64,000 nucleotides of DNA, taken from Mactromeris polynyma. Lineage: Eukaryota; Mollusca; Bivalvia; Venerida; Mactridae. The notes under the pieces are model-generated. The model saw only the letters and a list, made by a program, of their open reading frames with translations. It was not told where the DNA came from and ran no database searches. A program made the position numbers and the translations under genes. Positions 11,701 through 22,316 of the stretch are shown here, piece by piece (within the stretch, counting starts at the first letter, position 1; each line of letters opens with the position of its first letter). Location: positions 26,726,619 through 26,790,618 of the forward strand of contig JASFXZ010000001.1 in assembly GCA_032209605.1 (NCBI GenBank), given 5' to 3'.

Positions 11701-13209
11701 GTTTACCTTGCTCAAAGCTTGTCTTCCAGTGTATTGTCTCGTTACTCAAAGCTTGTCTTCCAGTGTATTGTCTCGTTACTCATTGTTATGTGATAGAAGA
11801 ACATGTTTACCTTGCTCAAAGCTTGTCTTCAAGTGTATTGTCTCGTTACTCAAAGCTTGTCTTCCAGTGTATTGTCTCGTTGCTCATTGTTATGTGATAG
11901 AAGAACATGTTTACCTTGCTCAAAGATTGTCTTCCAGTGTATTGTCTCGTTACTCATTGTTATGTGATAGAAGAACATGTTTACCTTGCTCAAAGCTTGT
12001 CTTCCAGTGTATTGTCTCGTTGCTCATTGTTATGTGATAGAAGAACATGTTTACCTTGCTCAAAGCTTGTCTTCCAGTGTATTGTCTCGTTGCTCATTGT
12101 TATGTGATAGAAGAACATGATTACCTTGCCCAAAGCTTGTCTTCCAGTGTATTGTCTCGTTACTCATTGTTATGTGATAGAAGAACATGTTTACCTTGCT
12201 CAAAGCTTGTCTTCCAGTGTATTGTCTCGTTGCTCATTGTTATGTGATAGAAGAACATGTTTACCTTGCTCAAAGCTTGTCTTCCAGTGTATTGTCTCGT
12301 TACTCAAAGCTTGTCTTCCAGTGTATTGTCTCGTTGCTCATTGTTATGTGATAGAAGAACATGTTTACCTTGCTCAAAGATAGTCTTCCAGTGTATTGTC
12401 TCGTTACTCATTGTTATGTGATAGAAGAACATGTTTACCTTGCTCAAAGCTTGTCTTCCAGTGTATTGTCTCGTTACTCAAAGCTTGTCTTCCAGTGTAT
12501 TGTCTCGTTACTCAAAGCTTGTCTTCCAGTGTATTGTCTCGTTACTCAAAGCTTGTTTTCCAGTGTATTGTCTCGTTACTCAAAGCTTGTCTTCCAGTGT
12601 ATTGTCTCGTTACTCAAAGCTTGTCTTCCAGTGTATTGTCTCGTTACTCAAAGCTTGTCTTCCAGTGTATTGTCTCGTTACTCAAAGCTTGTCTTCCAGT
12701 GTATTGTCTCGTTACTCAAAGCTTGTCTTCCAGTGTATTGTCTCGTTACTCAAAGCTTGTCTTCCAGTGTATTGTCTCGTTACTCAAAGCTTGTCTTCCA
12801 GTGTATTGTCTCGTTACTCAAAGCTTGTCTTCCAGTGTATTGTCTCGTTACTCAAAGCTTGTCTTCCAGTGTATTGTCTCGTTACTCATTGTTATGTGAT
12901 AGAAGAACATGTTTACCTTGCTCAAAGCTTGTCTTCCAGTGTATTGTCTCGTTGCTCATTGTTATGTGATAGAAGAACATGTTTACCTTGCTCAAAGCTT
13001 GTCTTCCAGTGTATTGTCTCGTTACTCAAAGCTTGTCTTCCAGTGTATTGTCTCGTTGCTCATTGTTATGTGATAGAAGAACATGTTTACCTTGCTCAAA
13101 GATTGTCTTCCAGTGTATTGTCTCGTTACTCATTGTTATGTGATAGAAGAACATGTTAACCTTGCTCAAAGCTTGTCTTCAGTGTATTGTCTCGTTGCTC
13201 ATTGTTATG
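8719..13209. repeat. Composite minisatellite: 34-bp (A) and 36-bp (B) modules, 70-bp dimer, about 4.5 kb
   Basis: Module A (34 bp) is CTCAAAGCTTGTCTTCCAGT plus GTATTGTCTCGTTA. Module B (36 bp) is CTCATTGTTATGTGATAGAA plus GAACATGTTTACCTTG. In most of the array A and B alternate to give a 70-bp dimer (starts at 9047, 9117, 9187 and 9257). At intervals A is doubled (A-A-B, for example near 8985 and 9715). From about 12466 to 12890 a pure run of A modules occurs without B. Module variants such as TTCAAGTG, GTTACTC/GTTGCTC and AAAGATTG recur in groups, so blocks were copied together. Both modules begin with CTCA, which may be where they recombine. The many frames of 61-242 codons inside it are repeat translations, not genes. 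Confidence 0.95.
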
Positions 13210-13500
13210 GACTTCGTTTATGGTAATAAAATATTCATTAGGCAACAGGGGCTTCACGTTCGTATTCAATTATTCAAATTAAAATAACATTATCGTATAT
13301 ACTGAATACATGCAAACTAATGCTGGCCTATCGGCTCCAATGTTTTTTTTGCCACAAACAGTTAAATGTACGCACTATACATGTATGTCTACTGACAATG
13401 CGATTGTGTTCCGATATCGGACAACGAATAATGGAAATATTTTTGCAGCTTGTCGAAGACATTCCATATCCTAGTAAACGGTGTGCTTACACAATCACGC
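13210..13500. other. Spacer without recognised feature
   Basis: About 290 bp between two minisatellites. A 104-codon + frame (13320-13634) begins here but ends inside the 40-bp array and carries no recognisable motif; I do not support it as a gene. Confidence 0.5.
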
Positions 13501-14776
13501 CACCAGTGGTCCGACAGGAAAGCCCAATATCACACCACACCACTAATGGTCTGACAGGAAAGCCCAAGATCACATCACACCACCAGTGGTCTTACAGGAA
13601 AGCCCAAGATCACATCACACCACTAATGGTCTGACAGGAAAGCCCAAGATAACCTTACACCACTAATGGTCTGACAGAAAAGCCCAAGATCACTTCACAC
13701 CACTAATGGTCTGACAGGAAAGCCCAAGATCACATCACACCACTAATGGTCTGACAGGAAAGCCCAAGATCACCTCACACCACTAATGGTCTGACAGGGA
13801 AGCCCAAGATCACCTCACACCACTAATGGTCTGACAGAAAATCCCAAGATCACCTCACACCACTAATGGTCTGACAGGAAAGCCCAAGATCACCTCACAC
13901 CACTAATGGTCTGACAGGAAAGCCCAATATCACCTCACACCACTAATGGTCTGACAGGGAAGCCCAAGATCACCTCACACCACTAATGGTCTGACAAGAA
14001 AGCCCAATATCACCTTACACCACTAATGGTCTGACAGGAAAGCCCAAGATCACCTCACATCACTAATGGTCTGACAGGGAAGCCCAAGATCACCTCACAC
14101 CACTTATGGTCTGACAGGAAAGCTCAAGATCACCTCACACCACCAGTGGTCTGACAGGAAAGCCCAAGATCACAACACACCACTAATGGTCTGACAGGAA
14201 AGCCCAATATCACATCACACCACTAATGGTCTGACAGGAAAGCCCAAGATCACATCACACCACCAGTGGTCTTACAGGAAAGCCCAAGATCAAATCACAC
14301 CACTAATGGTCTGACAGGAAAGCCCAAGATAACCTTACACCACTAATGGTCTGACAGAAAAGCCCAAGATCACCTCACACCACTAATGGTCTGACAGGAA
14401 AGCCCAAGATCACCTCACATCACTAATGGTCTGACAGGAAAGCCCAAGATCACCTCACACCACTAATGGTCTGACAGGGAAGCCCAATATCACCTCACAG
14501 CACTAATGGTCTGACAGGAAAGCCCAAGATCACCTCACACCACTAATGGTCTGACAGGGAAGCCCAAGATCACCTCACACCACTAATGGTCTGACAAGAA
14601 AGCCCAATATCACCTTACACCACTAATGGTCTGACAGGAAAGCCCAAGATCACCTCACACAACTAATGGTCTGACAGGGAAACCCAAGATCACCTCACAC
14701 CACTAATGGTCTGACAGGAAAGCTCAAGATCACCTCACACCACTAATGGTCTGACAGGAAAGCCCATGATCACCTT
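13501..14776. repeat. Minisatellite, 40-bp unit, about 32 copies, with an internal block duplication
   Basis: The unit is CACTAATGGTCTGACAGGAA plus AGCCCAAGATCACCTCACAC. A rare variant order (CACCAGTGGTCTTACAGG, then a normal unit, then AACCTTACAC, then CTGACAGAAA) occurs at 13581 and again at 14261, exactly 680 bp or 17 units later. Another rare trio (CTGACAAGAA, CACCTTACAC, ...AGCTCAAGAT) occurs at 13981 and 14581, which is 600 bp or 15 units apart. So about half of the array is a copy of the other half, followed by loss or gain of two units. Confidence 0.95.
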
Positions 14777-15325
14777 AAGCCTAACATATTGGCGAGCGGA
14801 TATTGAGGACACACCGTTAAAACCGATCTCTGGTTGATGCAATTTTAAACTTTTATAAACATTTTTGGTCACAATAATTAATAAAATTAATGCATTTAAT
14901 TGAAAATCGCGGGTTGCGAAGAGTATGTACAGATATGTGAATATTTGAATACCTGACATCTGTTTAGGTTTCCTCACATTGACAACGCTGTATGAAAATA
15001 TCTACATTTAATGAGAATTTCAGCCAAAATACGATTTTAACAGCTCGTTTATACATTCATTTTTACCGGTATTTATTTATATGTACAGCGTAATTACATA
15101 CATTAAAACAACGAACATTTTGAAGGCTTTACGTTCAACATACATTGTCACGGTTTCTTTTATTACATTCGAAGCCTTTAATAGTCAAATATATAATTGT
15201 CTCCCTTTCGTACGTCATGAAAAAGACGACCATTAGAAATATACGCTGTCAAATCAAAGCGTGTTTTTTTCATACAGGTAAATATTTTTACGTTCAAAAC
15301 GGATGATTTCACATGTTCGAATGTT
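14777..15325. other. Region downstream of the STEAP-like gene, including its probable 3' UTR
   Basis: AT-rich sequence between the 40-bp array and the stop codon of the minus-strand STEAP-like gene. The right-hand part is presumably its 3' UTR. The minus-strand frame 14735-14977 starts next to the array and has no recognisable domain. Confidence 0.5.
15072..15077 (-). promoter_or_regulatory. Candidate polyadenylation signal (AATAAA) for the STEAP-like gene
   Basis: TTTATT on the + strand gives AATAAA on the coding strand, about 250 bp downstream of the stop codon at 15326-15328. The position suits a 3' UTR end. The surrounding sequence is AT-rich, so a chance match is quite possible. Confidence 0.4.
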
Positions 15326-16825
15326 TCATACAACTTCCCCGTCCATACATCCACAACTTGTTTCTTCTTCTATGGTTACCATCTGAACGCCATCAATATC
15401 CGGGCATGGGCATGCCGTGCTGACGTCATCATGATTCATGACGACATAACCTTCTCGTTTGGGCTTAATGCACTTTGCTCTGCATTTTTCTTCGGTTCTG
15501 TCCCAGCCTTTGCGTATTTTCATGATATAACGATCAATGCAAGGCAGAGAGAATGAAATCTTTAGCAGCATTGTAATCCATGGCAACATTGACGACAGAA
15601 AGGTAATAGATTTGTAGATTGTGGCGGGGTTCTTGGCCCAACCCGGAATCCCCATTATGAGAACATGAACGATGGCTAAAAATAGCGCCACGTGACCCAA
15701 TTTCGACTGCACAAAACGCCATTCTCTCCAGTTCAGTGTGTCAGTGATGGAAGGAAATGTGGTTGCACATATAAAACACAGGAGTATGAATGAGATAATG
15801 CCGGTAAGGCAGGCAGCCTCGCCTTTCCACGTCATCCACGTGGTTTGTTGGAATTCAAATGGTTGAGATAAATTGCTCGGTATTGTTATTGAAGTTGAAT
15901 GGTACCACGATCGAAGGTACGTAGGCGACATGATTAAAATAGACATGATCACGTGCGTTGTGATTAATGTAAATGACACGAGGCCGAGCTGTTTTCGTGT
16001 TTTCAGCCATTTGTCTAACCATCGCGAAAACCTGATATGTTTTGTACCATAATAAAGTTGATTAATTGCAGCAAAGCTGCTTGCTAAATATGTCACCGAA
16101 AGTACAGTTATTCCAGTCATGCAAATTGCTTTGTTAAGTACTTTCACAAATATTTGTTCCCATTGATATACAGTTTTTTCAATGTAATATATGTAGATAA
16201 GAAACAGCAACCAAATGTTAAACACGGCGATGGAAAATCCACATGGACCTCGCCATTCCGGAAACAACCGAAGTGGATGCTTTTCGATTTTCCGAGCGGC
16301 AAACAGCCCACCATAATCAACGGGGATAAAGTTCATATTTCTTGCCATGTTTGCTATGGTACGTCGTGCGTTTTCGTCGTTACTGGAGATGAAAACTTGT
16401 CGGCTGCTCGTGTTGTAATCATTCTCCATTGCGTATGCGGAAATGACGTTGAATGCCTTGACAACCGTTGCATTTGGTAGAAGTCTTTGGAGAAATTCCG
16501 CATGGGAATGGAACTCACTCGGTCTATCTCTGTTCGAAACGTCCACGACAATCTTGCCATCAAGTTTGTCTGCGTGTTCATCCAAAAGATCTTTGAAGTT
16601 TTCTGCGTGGATGGCTATGAAAATGATCGATACAGATTTAATACATTCTTCTGTGGAAACTAACGCAACGTTACAAAGACAATCGTCAACGGCCGACAGT
16701 GATTTTGTTTCAGGTCGTCTGCTTCCGAGGATAACATCATATCCAGAGAAGTAAAGTCGTTTGGCAAGGGCTCTTGCAAAATCTCCGGTACCAAGTATGC
16801 CCACTGGCTGTTTCTGGTCTCTCAT
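15326..16825 (-). CDS. STEAP-family metalloreductase (complete, single coding exon)
   Basis: Probable NADPH-dependent ferric/cupric reductase of the STEAP family, 499 codons. STEAPs pass electrons from cytosolic NADPH through FAD and one haem across the membrane to Fe3+ or Cu2+ in endosomes or at the cell surface. The N-terminal dinucleotide-binding domain has GILGTGDFARA (about residues 9-19; G12, G14 and A17 form GxGxxA), then GSRRPE (34-39, where an Arg contacts the NADP phosphate in the family) and VVKAFNVISA (121-130). FPEWRGP introduces a membrane domain with about six helices from residue 196. Haem-ligand histidines are expected at His291 (in RKQLGL...TTHVIMS) and His387 (in NWREWRFVQSKLGH...VHVLIMG); both are present. 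The tail has YVVM (460-463, a possible YxxPhi sorting signal) and six Cys in CRAKC, CPC and CGC. The start chosen is the ATG at 16825. The open frame extends 6 codons further, but a TTTCAG acceptor (exon edge 16833) argues for a spliced 5' UTR. Vertebrate STEAP2-4 have several coding exons, so the intronless coding region is notable. The member (2, 3 or 4-like) cannot be decided. Confidence 0.93.
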   Translation of the reverse strand: MRDQKQPVGILGTGDFARALAKRLYFSGYDVILGSRRPETKSLSAVDDCLCNVALVSTEECIKSVSIIFIAIHAENFKDLLDEHADKLDGKIVVDVSNRDRPSEFHSHAEFLQRLLPNATVVKAFNVISAYAMENDYNTSSRQVFISSNDENARRTIANMARNMNFIPVDYGGLFAARKIEKHPLRLFPEWRGPCGFSIAVFNIWLLFLIYIYYIEKTVYQWEQIFVKVLNKAICMTGITVLSVTYLASSFAAINQLYYGTKHIRFSRWLDKWLKTRKQLGLVSFTLITTHVIMSILIMSPTYLRSWYHSTSITIPSNLSQPFEFQQTTWMTWKGEAACLTGIISFILLCFICATTFPSITDTLNWREWRFVQSKLGHVALFLAIVHVLIMGIPGWAKNPATIYKSITFLSSMLPWITMLLKISFSLPCIDRYIMKIRKGWDRTEEKCRAKCIKPKREGYVVMNHDDVSTACPCPDIDGVQMVTIEEETSCGCMDGEVV

Positions 16826-16833
16826 CGCAATGT

Positions 16834-18807
16834 CTGAAATCAAAGAGGGAAAATAAAGTTGTTTTTCACATTAAATATCGTCAATGTCGCAGACTATATA
16901 AATGATAAGCAGTCATAGGCAAGTCAGCACAATAAATATTGTGGAATGTTTAGGAAAGTGATCGGGCTGATGAGTTCCAACTGGTATCACGTATTCGGCA
17001 AACACAGTCAGAACGTTTATCCGTTGCTCAATTTTGGCTTTCCTAAATCAATGGACACAGGCGATGCTTCGTCAGGCTGCCAGAGCCATTGTCAAAATGT
17101 CGTTTGCAAAGACGTCTAAAGTTTTTGGATGGAGAAAGCGGTGGGCTTTGCGGGCTTGTTAAACTAATAAGAAATAGTTATAAGTTATATCAATTAAGAA
17201 AGTTCTAAGTACCATTTGAGCAACCTTTTATTGCTAAAATACTGTATTTCGACTCAATACTGAAATATTCTATTATAGCAGCTCAGTAAGGAGTAGGAAG
17301 TATACTGTGTGCACCAAATCTAACCGATGTTTTAGCATTATGAAGCGAACACTGTCAACGTTAAGCAAATGCACAAAAAGCATATACGTATATTCGTATC
17401 AGATCAAATTCCATGACAAACAAAATCAAAACAAGTTCAAAAGTGCGAGTGAGTGTAAAACACGATGTGAGACTAATTGCTTTAAATATGAAAAAACGCG
17501 TTTGTTTTCAATAACGTATTGTAGTTAGCGGCGGTTTATCTGTGTAGCCCAACAAATATAAATTATTCGGTAGCCCAACAACTATATGTTATTCGGAATC
17601 GGGTTTACTGAATTGTAGTTTAACAAAATCATGACCTATTTGTACTTAAAAAGTGGGTAACATAATGTCGTTATCCATTCATTCATGAGAAATAATGACT
17701 GACAGCATCTACTACTACAATTTATTAGTGTTTTAACTGTCTAACAAATACAGGTTTGGTGAATATCGAGGGATATTGGAATGTCATTTTACGGACAAAG
17801 CTGTGCTAAATACAAGACCTGTTTAGCTTTTTTCCTGTAATATAAGTATTTTACATAGTTTGGATATTAACAGTTAATCCTAATAGCATGAAGAATAACA
17901 GTTTCATCGGAGCTAAAATACGTACAATTACTCATTAATTTACGAAGTCGTAGTTTTGTACGTCCGGAGAAACTGCGAACGGTCGCACGATCGTAAGATC
18001 GCATTCGGTCACTGAGTTTAGTTACTCTAATACATCCAGATGACGTAGTATAATGTCTAATTGGTCTAATGATTTTACTTGTTCATTTATATACAAAGTA
18101 ATTAAAACTTACTCAGGATTGTGATTGTCAATCACAAGGTAGTAATAGTCGAACTTTTAACAACAAATATATGTTAATTTAAATATGTCGTATAAATTAA
18201 ATAATCCAACTTAAAGTTGACGTTACAATAAAAGCCTTACCTTTATTGTAAGTCAATGATTCATTATATGTTTCTCCATTCATATCATTTATTCAAACGG
18301 TGTAACAATCAAATATACGAAACTTTCGTATATAACGGTATGTTAAAGCGATTGGAAACTAAATAAATCTGAGTTCTAAGTTCCTGTTTTATTGAGTTTG
18401 AGCACGCATGCGCAGATGAAACAGTCGCATGTAGATATAAACTTTACATTCAAATGTTTCACCTTCCGCATTCGATGTTTTCTTGTGGTTTGGATGAGTC
18501 AATAATTTAGCGTGTAAATGAATCTATTTCACAATTTAAACCACTCCTTATTTTTTGGTCAAACGAAAATTTGCGTAAATATATCTAAATCATGATATAT
18601 CCTGAATCAATGCATACGTAATGCATATATATTTTGAAGGGGATTTATTTGACGCGATTTAAACGACGAGAGTATTTTATTTATTCAAGAAATCTGAGAT
18701 GACGTAAAAGGGGAATGGTCTCAAGCTCATACTAGTGGATTAATGCAAGTTACGTTGCGCAATATATCGATTTCATCTTCTCGTCCGACGAATAAGCGGT
18801 CATAAAT
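16834..18807. other. Upstream region of the STEAP-like gene: probable 5' intron or promoter, no gene seen
   Basis: The stretch next to 16833 begins, on the minus strand, as a pyrimidine-rich acceptor, so the first part is probably an intron separating a 5' UTR exon I could not locate. At about 16960-17170 the base composition is less AT-rich. A 49-codon + frame, starting at the ATG near 16970 with MSSNWYHVFGKHSQN, ends near 17118, but it has no recognisable motif. A 73-codon frame at 17307-17528 is likewise unsupported. The rest is AT-rich with frequent stops. Confidence 0.45.
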
Positions 18808-18955
18808 CAATTTATCACATAACTTGCGAGTGGCATAAAGCAGTGACATAAATATCATATGTAACTAGTTACATAAAAAGCCGAATCACTGCACTATTTA
18901 AAGTATATTTAAAGATTGAAGAAAACAATCTATTTATGGTGTTATGTGATAAATA
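18808..18955. mobile_element. Imperfect palindromic element (MITE-like)
   Basis: TTTATCACATAAC near 18810 is matched by GTTATGTGATAAA near 18941. Inside, GCAGTGA and TCACTGC are paired around a short perfect palindrome at TATGTAACTAGTTACATA. It abuts the stronger hairpin at 18958. No coding capacity. The pairing of the outer and inner arms suggests a small non-autonomous DNA element. Confidence 0.4.
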
Positions 18956-18957
18956 GA

Positions 18958-19070
18958 ATCTTACATTCGTGTTTATTTGATATTGTTTTTATGAAACTCG
19001 TCGACTGAAACGAATATATTCAGTCGACTCGTTTCATAAAAACAATATCAAATAAGCACACATGTAAGAT
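18958..19070. mobile_element. Near-perfect hairpin, 52-bp arms (MITE-like)
   Basis: The left arm, 18958-19009, contains TTTGATATTGTTTTTATGAA and GTCGACTGAA. The right arm, 19019-19070, is its reverse complement with only a few mismatches. The loop is 9 bp (19010-19018). Weaker pairing continues outward for about 20-30 bp on both sides. No reading frame and no clear target-site duplication. It could also be read as a hairpin transcript, but nothing shows transcription. Confidence 0.6.
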
Positions 19071-19191
19071 CCTCTATATCAGTGTTACACATGTGATGAA
19101 ATGACGCATTAAATAAATAAATGCATCTAGATTAATAAATAAACATGCTTCTTTTCTAAAAACGTGAAACAAGACGACGAGGAACAACACA
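19071..19191. other. Short spacer
   Basis: AT-rich sequence between the hairpin and the next minisatellite; nothing recognised. Confidence 0.5.
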
Positions 19192-21501
19192 GACACGGTA
19201 GTATAGTATCAAGTGTCCATACACAGACACGGTAGTATAGTATCAAGTGTCCATACACAGACACGGTAGTATAGTATCAAGTGTCCATACACAGACACGG
19301 TAATATAGTATCAAGTGTCCATACACAGACACGGTAGTATAGTATCAAGTATCCATACACAGACACGGTAGTATACTATCAAGTGTCCATACACAGACAC
19401 GGTAGTATAGTATCAAGTGTACATACACAGACACGGTAGTATAGTATCCAGTATCCATACACAGACACGGTATTATAGTATCAAGTATCCATACATAGAC
19501 ACGGTAGTATAGTATCAAGTGTCCATACACAGACACGGTAATATAGTATCAAGTGTACATACACAGATACGGTGGTATAGTATCAAGTATCCATACACAG
19601 ACACGGTAGTATAGTATCCAGTGTCCATACACAGACACGGTAGTATAGTATCAAGTATCCATACACAGACACGGTAGTATAGTATCAAGTATCCATACAC
19701 AGACACGGTAGTATAGTATCCAGTGTCCATACACAGACACGGTAGTATAGTATCAAGTGTCCATACACAGACACGGAAGTATAGTATCAAGTGTCCATAC
19801 ACATACACGGTAGTATAGTATCAAGTGTCCATACACATACACGGTAGTATAGTATCAAGTATCCATACATAGACACGGTAATATAGTATCAAGTGTACAT
19901 ACACAGACACGGTAGTATAGTATCAAGTGTCCATACACAGACACGGTAGTATAGTATGAAGTATCCATACACAGACACGGTAGTATAGTATCAAGTGTCC
20001 ATACACAGACACGGTAGTATAGTATGAAGTATCCATACACATACACGGTAATATAGTATGAAGTATCCATACACAGACACGGTAGTATAGTATCAATAGT
20101 CCATACATAGACACGGTAGTATAGTATCAAGTGTCCATACACAGACACGGTAATATAGTATCAAGTGTCCATACACAGACACGGTAGTATAGTATCAAGT
20201 GTCCATACACAGACACGGTAGTATAGTATCAAGTGTACATACACAGACACGGTAATATAGTATCAAGTGTACATACACAGACACGGTGGTATAGTATCAA
20301 GTATCCATACACAGACACGGTAATATAGTATCAAGTGTACATACATAGACACGGTAGTATAATATCAAGTGTACATACACAGACACGGTAGTATAGTATC
20401 AAGTGTACATACACAGACACGGTAGTATAGTATCAAGTATCCACACACAGACACGGTAATATAGTATCAAGTGTCCATACACAGACACGGTAATATAGTA
20501 TCAAGTGTCCATACACAGACACGGTAGTATAGTATCAAGTGTCCATACACAGACACGGTAGTATAGTATCAAGTGTACATACATAGACACGGTAGTATAG
20601 TATCAAGTATCCATACACAGACACGGTAATATAGTATCAAGTGTACATACACAGACACGGTAATATAGTATCAAGTGTCCATACACAGACACGGTAGTAT
20701 AGTATCAAGTATCCATACACAGACACGGTAATATAGTATCAAGTGTACATACACAGACACGGTAGTATAGTATCAAGTGTCCATACACAGACACGGTAGT
20801 ATAGTATCAAGTATCCATACACACACACGGTATTATAGTATCAAGTGTACATTCATAGACACGGTAATATAGTATCAAGTGTACATACATAGACACGGTA
20901 GTATAGTATCAAGTGTACATACATAGGCACGGTAATATAGTATCAAGTGTACATATACAGACACGGTATTATAGTATCAAGTGTACATACACAGACACGG
21001 TATTATAGTATCAAGTGTACATTCATAGACACGGTAATATAGTATCCAGTGTACATACATAGACACGGTAGTATAGTATCAAGTGTACATACATAGACAC
21101 GGTAATATAGTATCAAGTGTACATACACAGACACGGTAGTATAGTATCAAGTGTACATATACAGACACGGTAGTATAGTATCAAGTGTACATACACAGAC
21201 ACGGTAATATAGTATGAAGTATCCATACACAGACACGGTAATATAGTATCAAGTGTACATACACAGACACGGTAGTATAGTATCAAGTATCCATACACAG
21301 ACACGGTAGTATAGTATCAAGTATCCATACATAGACACGGTAGTATATTATCAAGTATCCATACACAGACACGGTATTATAGTATCAAGTGTACATACAC
21401 AGACACGGTATTATAGTATCAAGTATCCATACACAGACACGGTAATATTGTATCAAGTGCCCATACACAGACACGGTATTATAGTATCAAGTATCCATAC
21501 A
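19192..21501. repeat. Minisatellite, 34-bp unit, about 68 copies
   Basis: The unit is GACACGGTAGTATAGTATCA plus AGTGTCCATACACA. Starts at 19226 and 19260 give a period of 34 bp, and 2310 bp holds 67.9 units. Variants are GGTAGTAT/GGTAATAT/GGTATTAT, GTGTCC/GTATCC/GTGTAC and ACACA/ACATA. They are intermixed, with GTGTAC types concentrated on the right. Because 34 is not a multiple of three, three successive units read through all three frames; minus-strand frames of 63-97 codons (for example 19515-19808) are artefacts. Confidence 0.95.
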
Positions 21502-21802
21502 GGTCAATGTTTTATATACCAGTAGCACATACAAACAATTATGTATCCAGTTTTAATGGTGCATGCATTAAACCCTTATAATTACGACGTTATGTTATTA
21601 CACAACAAATTTATAATTAAGTATAGTCAATATGTTTAGATATCGTCTATTATGTTCAATCATCAACATGATCGTAGCTATAGATAAATGGATTTTCTAT
21701 ACTGAAACAGCTTTCTACTTGTCCACACTGAATCTTAATACATTTTGATAGGCAGGTCTTGGCCTAAAAGTTGATCGTCTTGAAAAAAAATTGGTGAAAT
21801 TA
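21502..21802. other. Spacer, no gene seen
   Basis: About 300 bp of AT-rich unique DNA between two tandem arrays. No reading frame or RNA motif recognised. Confidence 0.5.
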
Positions 21803-22303
21803 AACGGACCAATATTCTGGTAGCTATCATTTGGCCTCTGTTGTTGGCCTTCATTTTGACAGAAACTGGACCAATATGCTGGTAGCTACCATTTGGCCTC
21901 TGTTGTTGGCCTTCATTTTGCCAGAAACTGGACCAATATTCTGGTAGCTATCATCTGGCCTCTGTTGTCGGCCTTCATTTTGCCAGAAACTGGACCAATA
22001 TTCTGGTAGCTATCATCTGGCCTCTGTTGTCGGCCTTCATTTTGCCAGAAACTGGACCAATATTCTGGTAGCTATCATCTGGCCTCTGTTGTCGGCCTTC
22101 ATTTTGCCAGAAACTGGACCAATATTCTGGTAGCTATCATTTGGCCTCTGTTGTTGGCCTTCATTTTGACAGAAACTGGACCAATATTCTGGTAGCTATC
22201 ATTTGGCCTCTGTTGTTGGCCTTCATTTTGACAGAAACTGGACCAATATTCTGGTAGCTATCATCTGGCCTCTGTTGTCGGCCTTCATTTTGCCAGAAAC
22301 TGG
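21803..22303. repeat. Minisatellite, 62-bp unit, about 8 copies
   Basis: The unit starts AAACTGGACCAATATTCTGG and continues TAGCTATCATTTGGCCTCTG and TTGTTGGCCTTCATTTTGAC. Starts at 21863 and 21925 give 62 bp. Two subtypes occur: ATTTGG with TTGTTGGCC and GACAG, versus ATCTGG with TTGTCGGCC and GCCAG. They lie in blocks, so blocks were duplicated. The array ends about 14 bp before the left inverted repeat of the transposon derivative at 22317. Confidence 0.93.
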
Positions 22304-22316
22304 AATGCAGGGAACC

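Noticed and set aside
8733..13159. Dozens of 61-242-codon frames beginning MFTLLKACLPVYC
   Set aside because: Each is one to several units of the 70-bp composite array, with a stop in every dimer or two. They overlap each other at 70-bp steps.
15534..16754. Frames in other phases or on the opposite strand within the STEAP-like gene (15534-15722, 16154-16480, 16354-16581, 16443-16754)
   Set aside because: They overlap a clearly conserved coding sequence and have no recognisable content of their own.
16819..16843. Upstream TTG at 16843 as start of the STEAP-like protein
   Set aside because: Animal genes start with ATG. The ATG at 16825 lies just inside an apparent exon edge (TTTCAG acceptor), and the family's GxGxxA motif follows at the expected distance.
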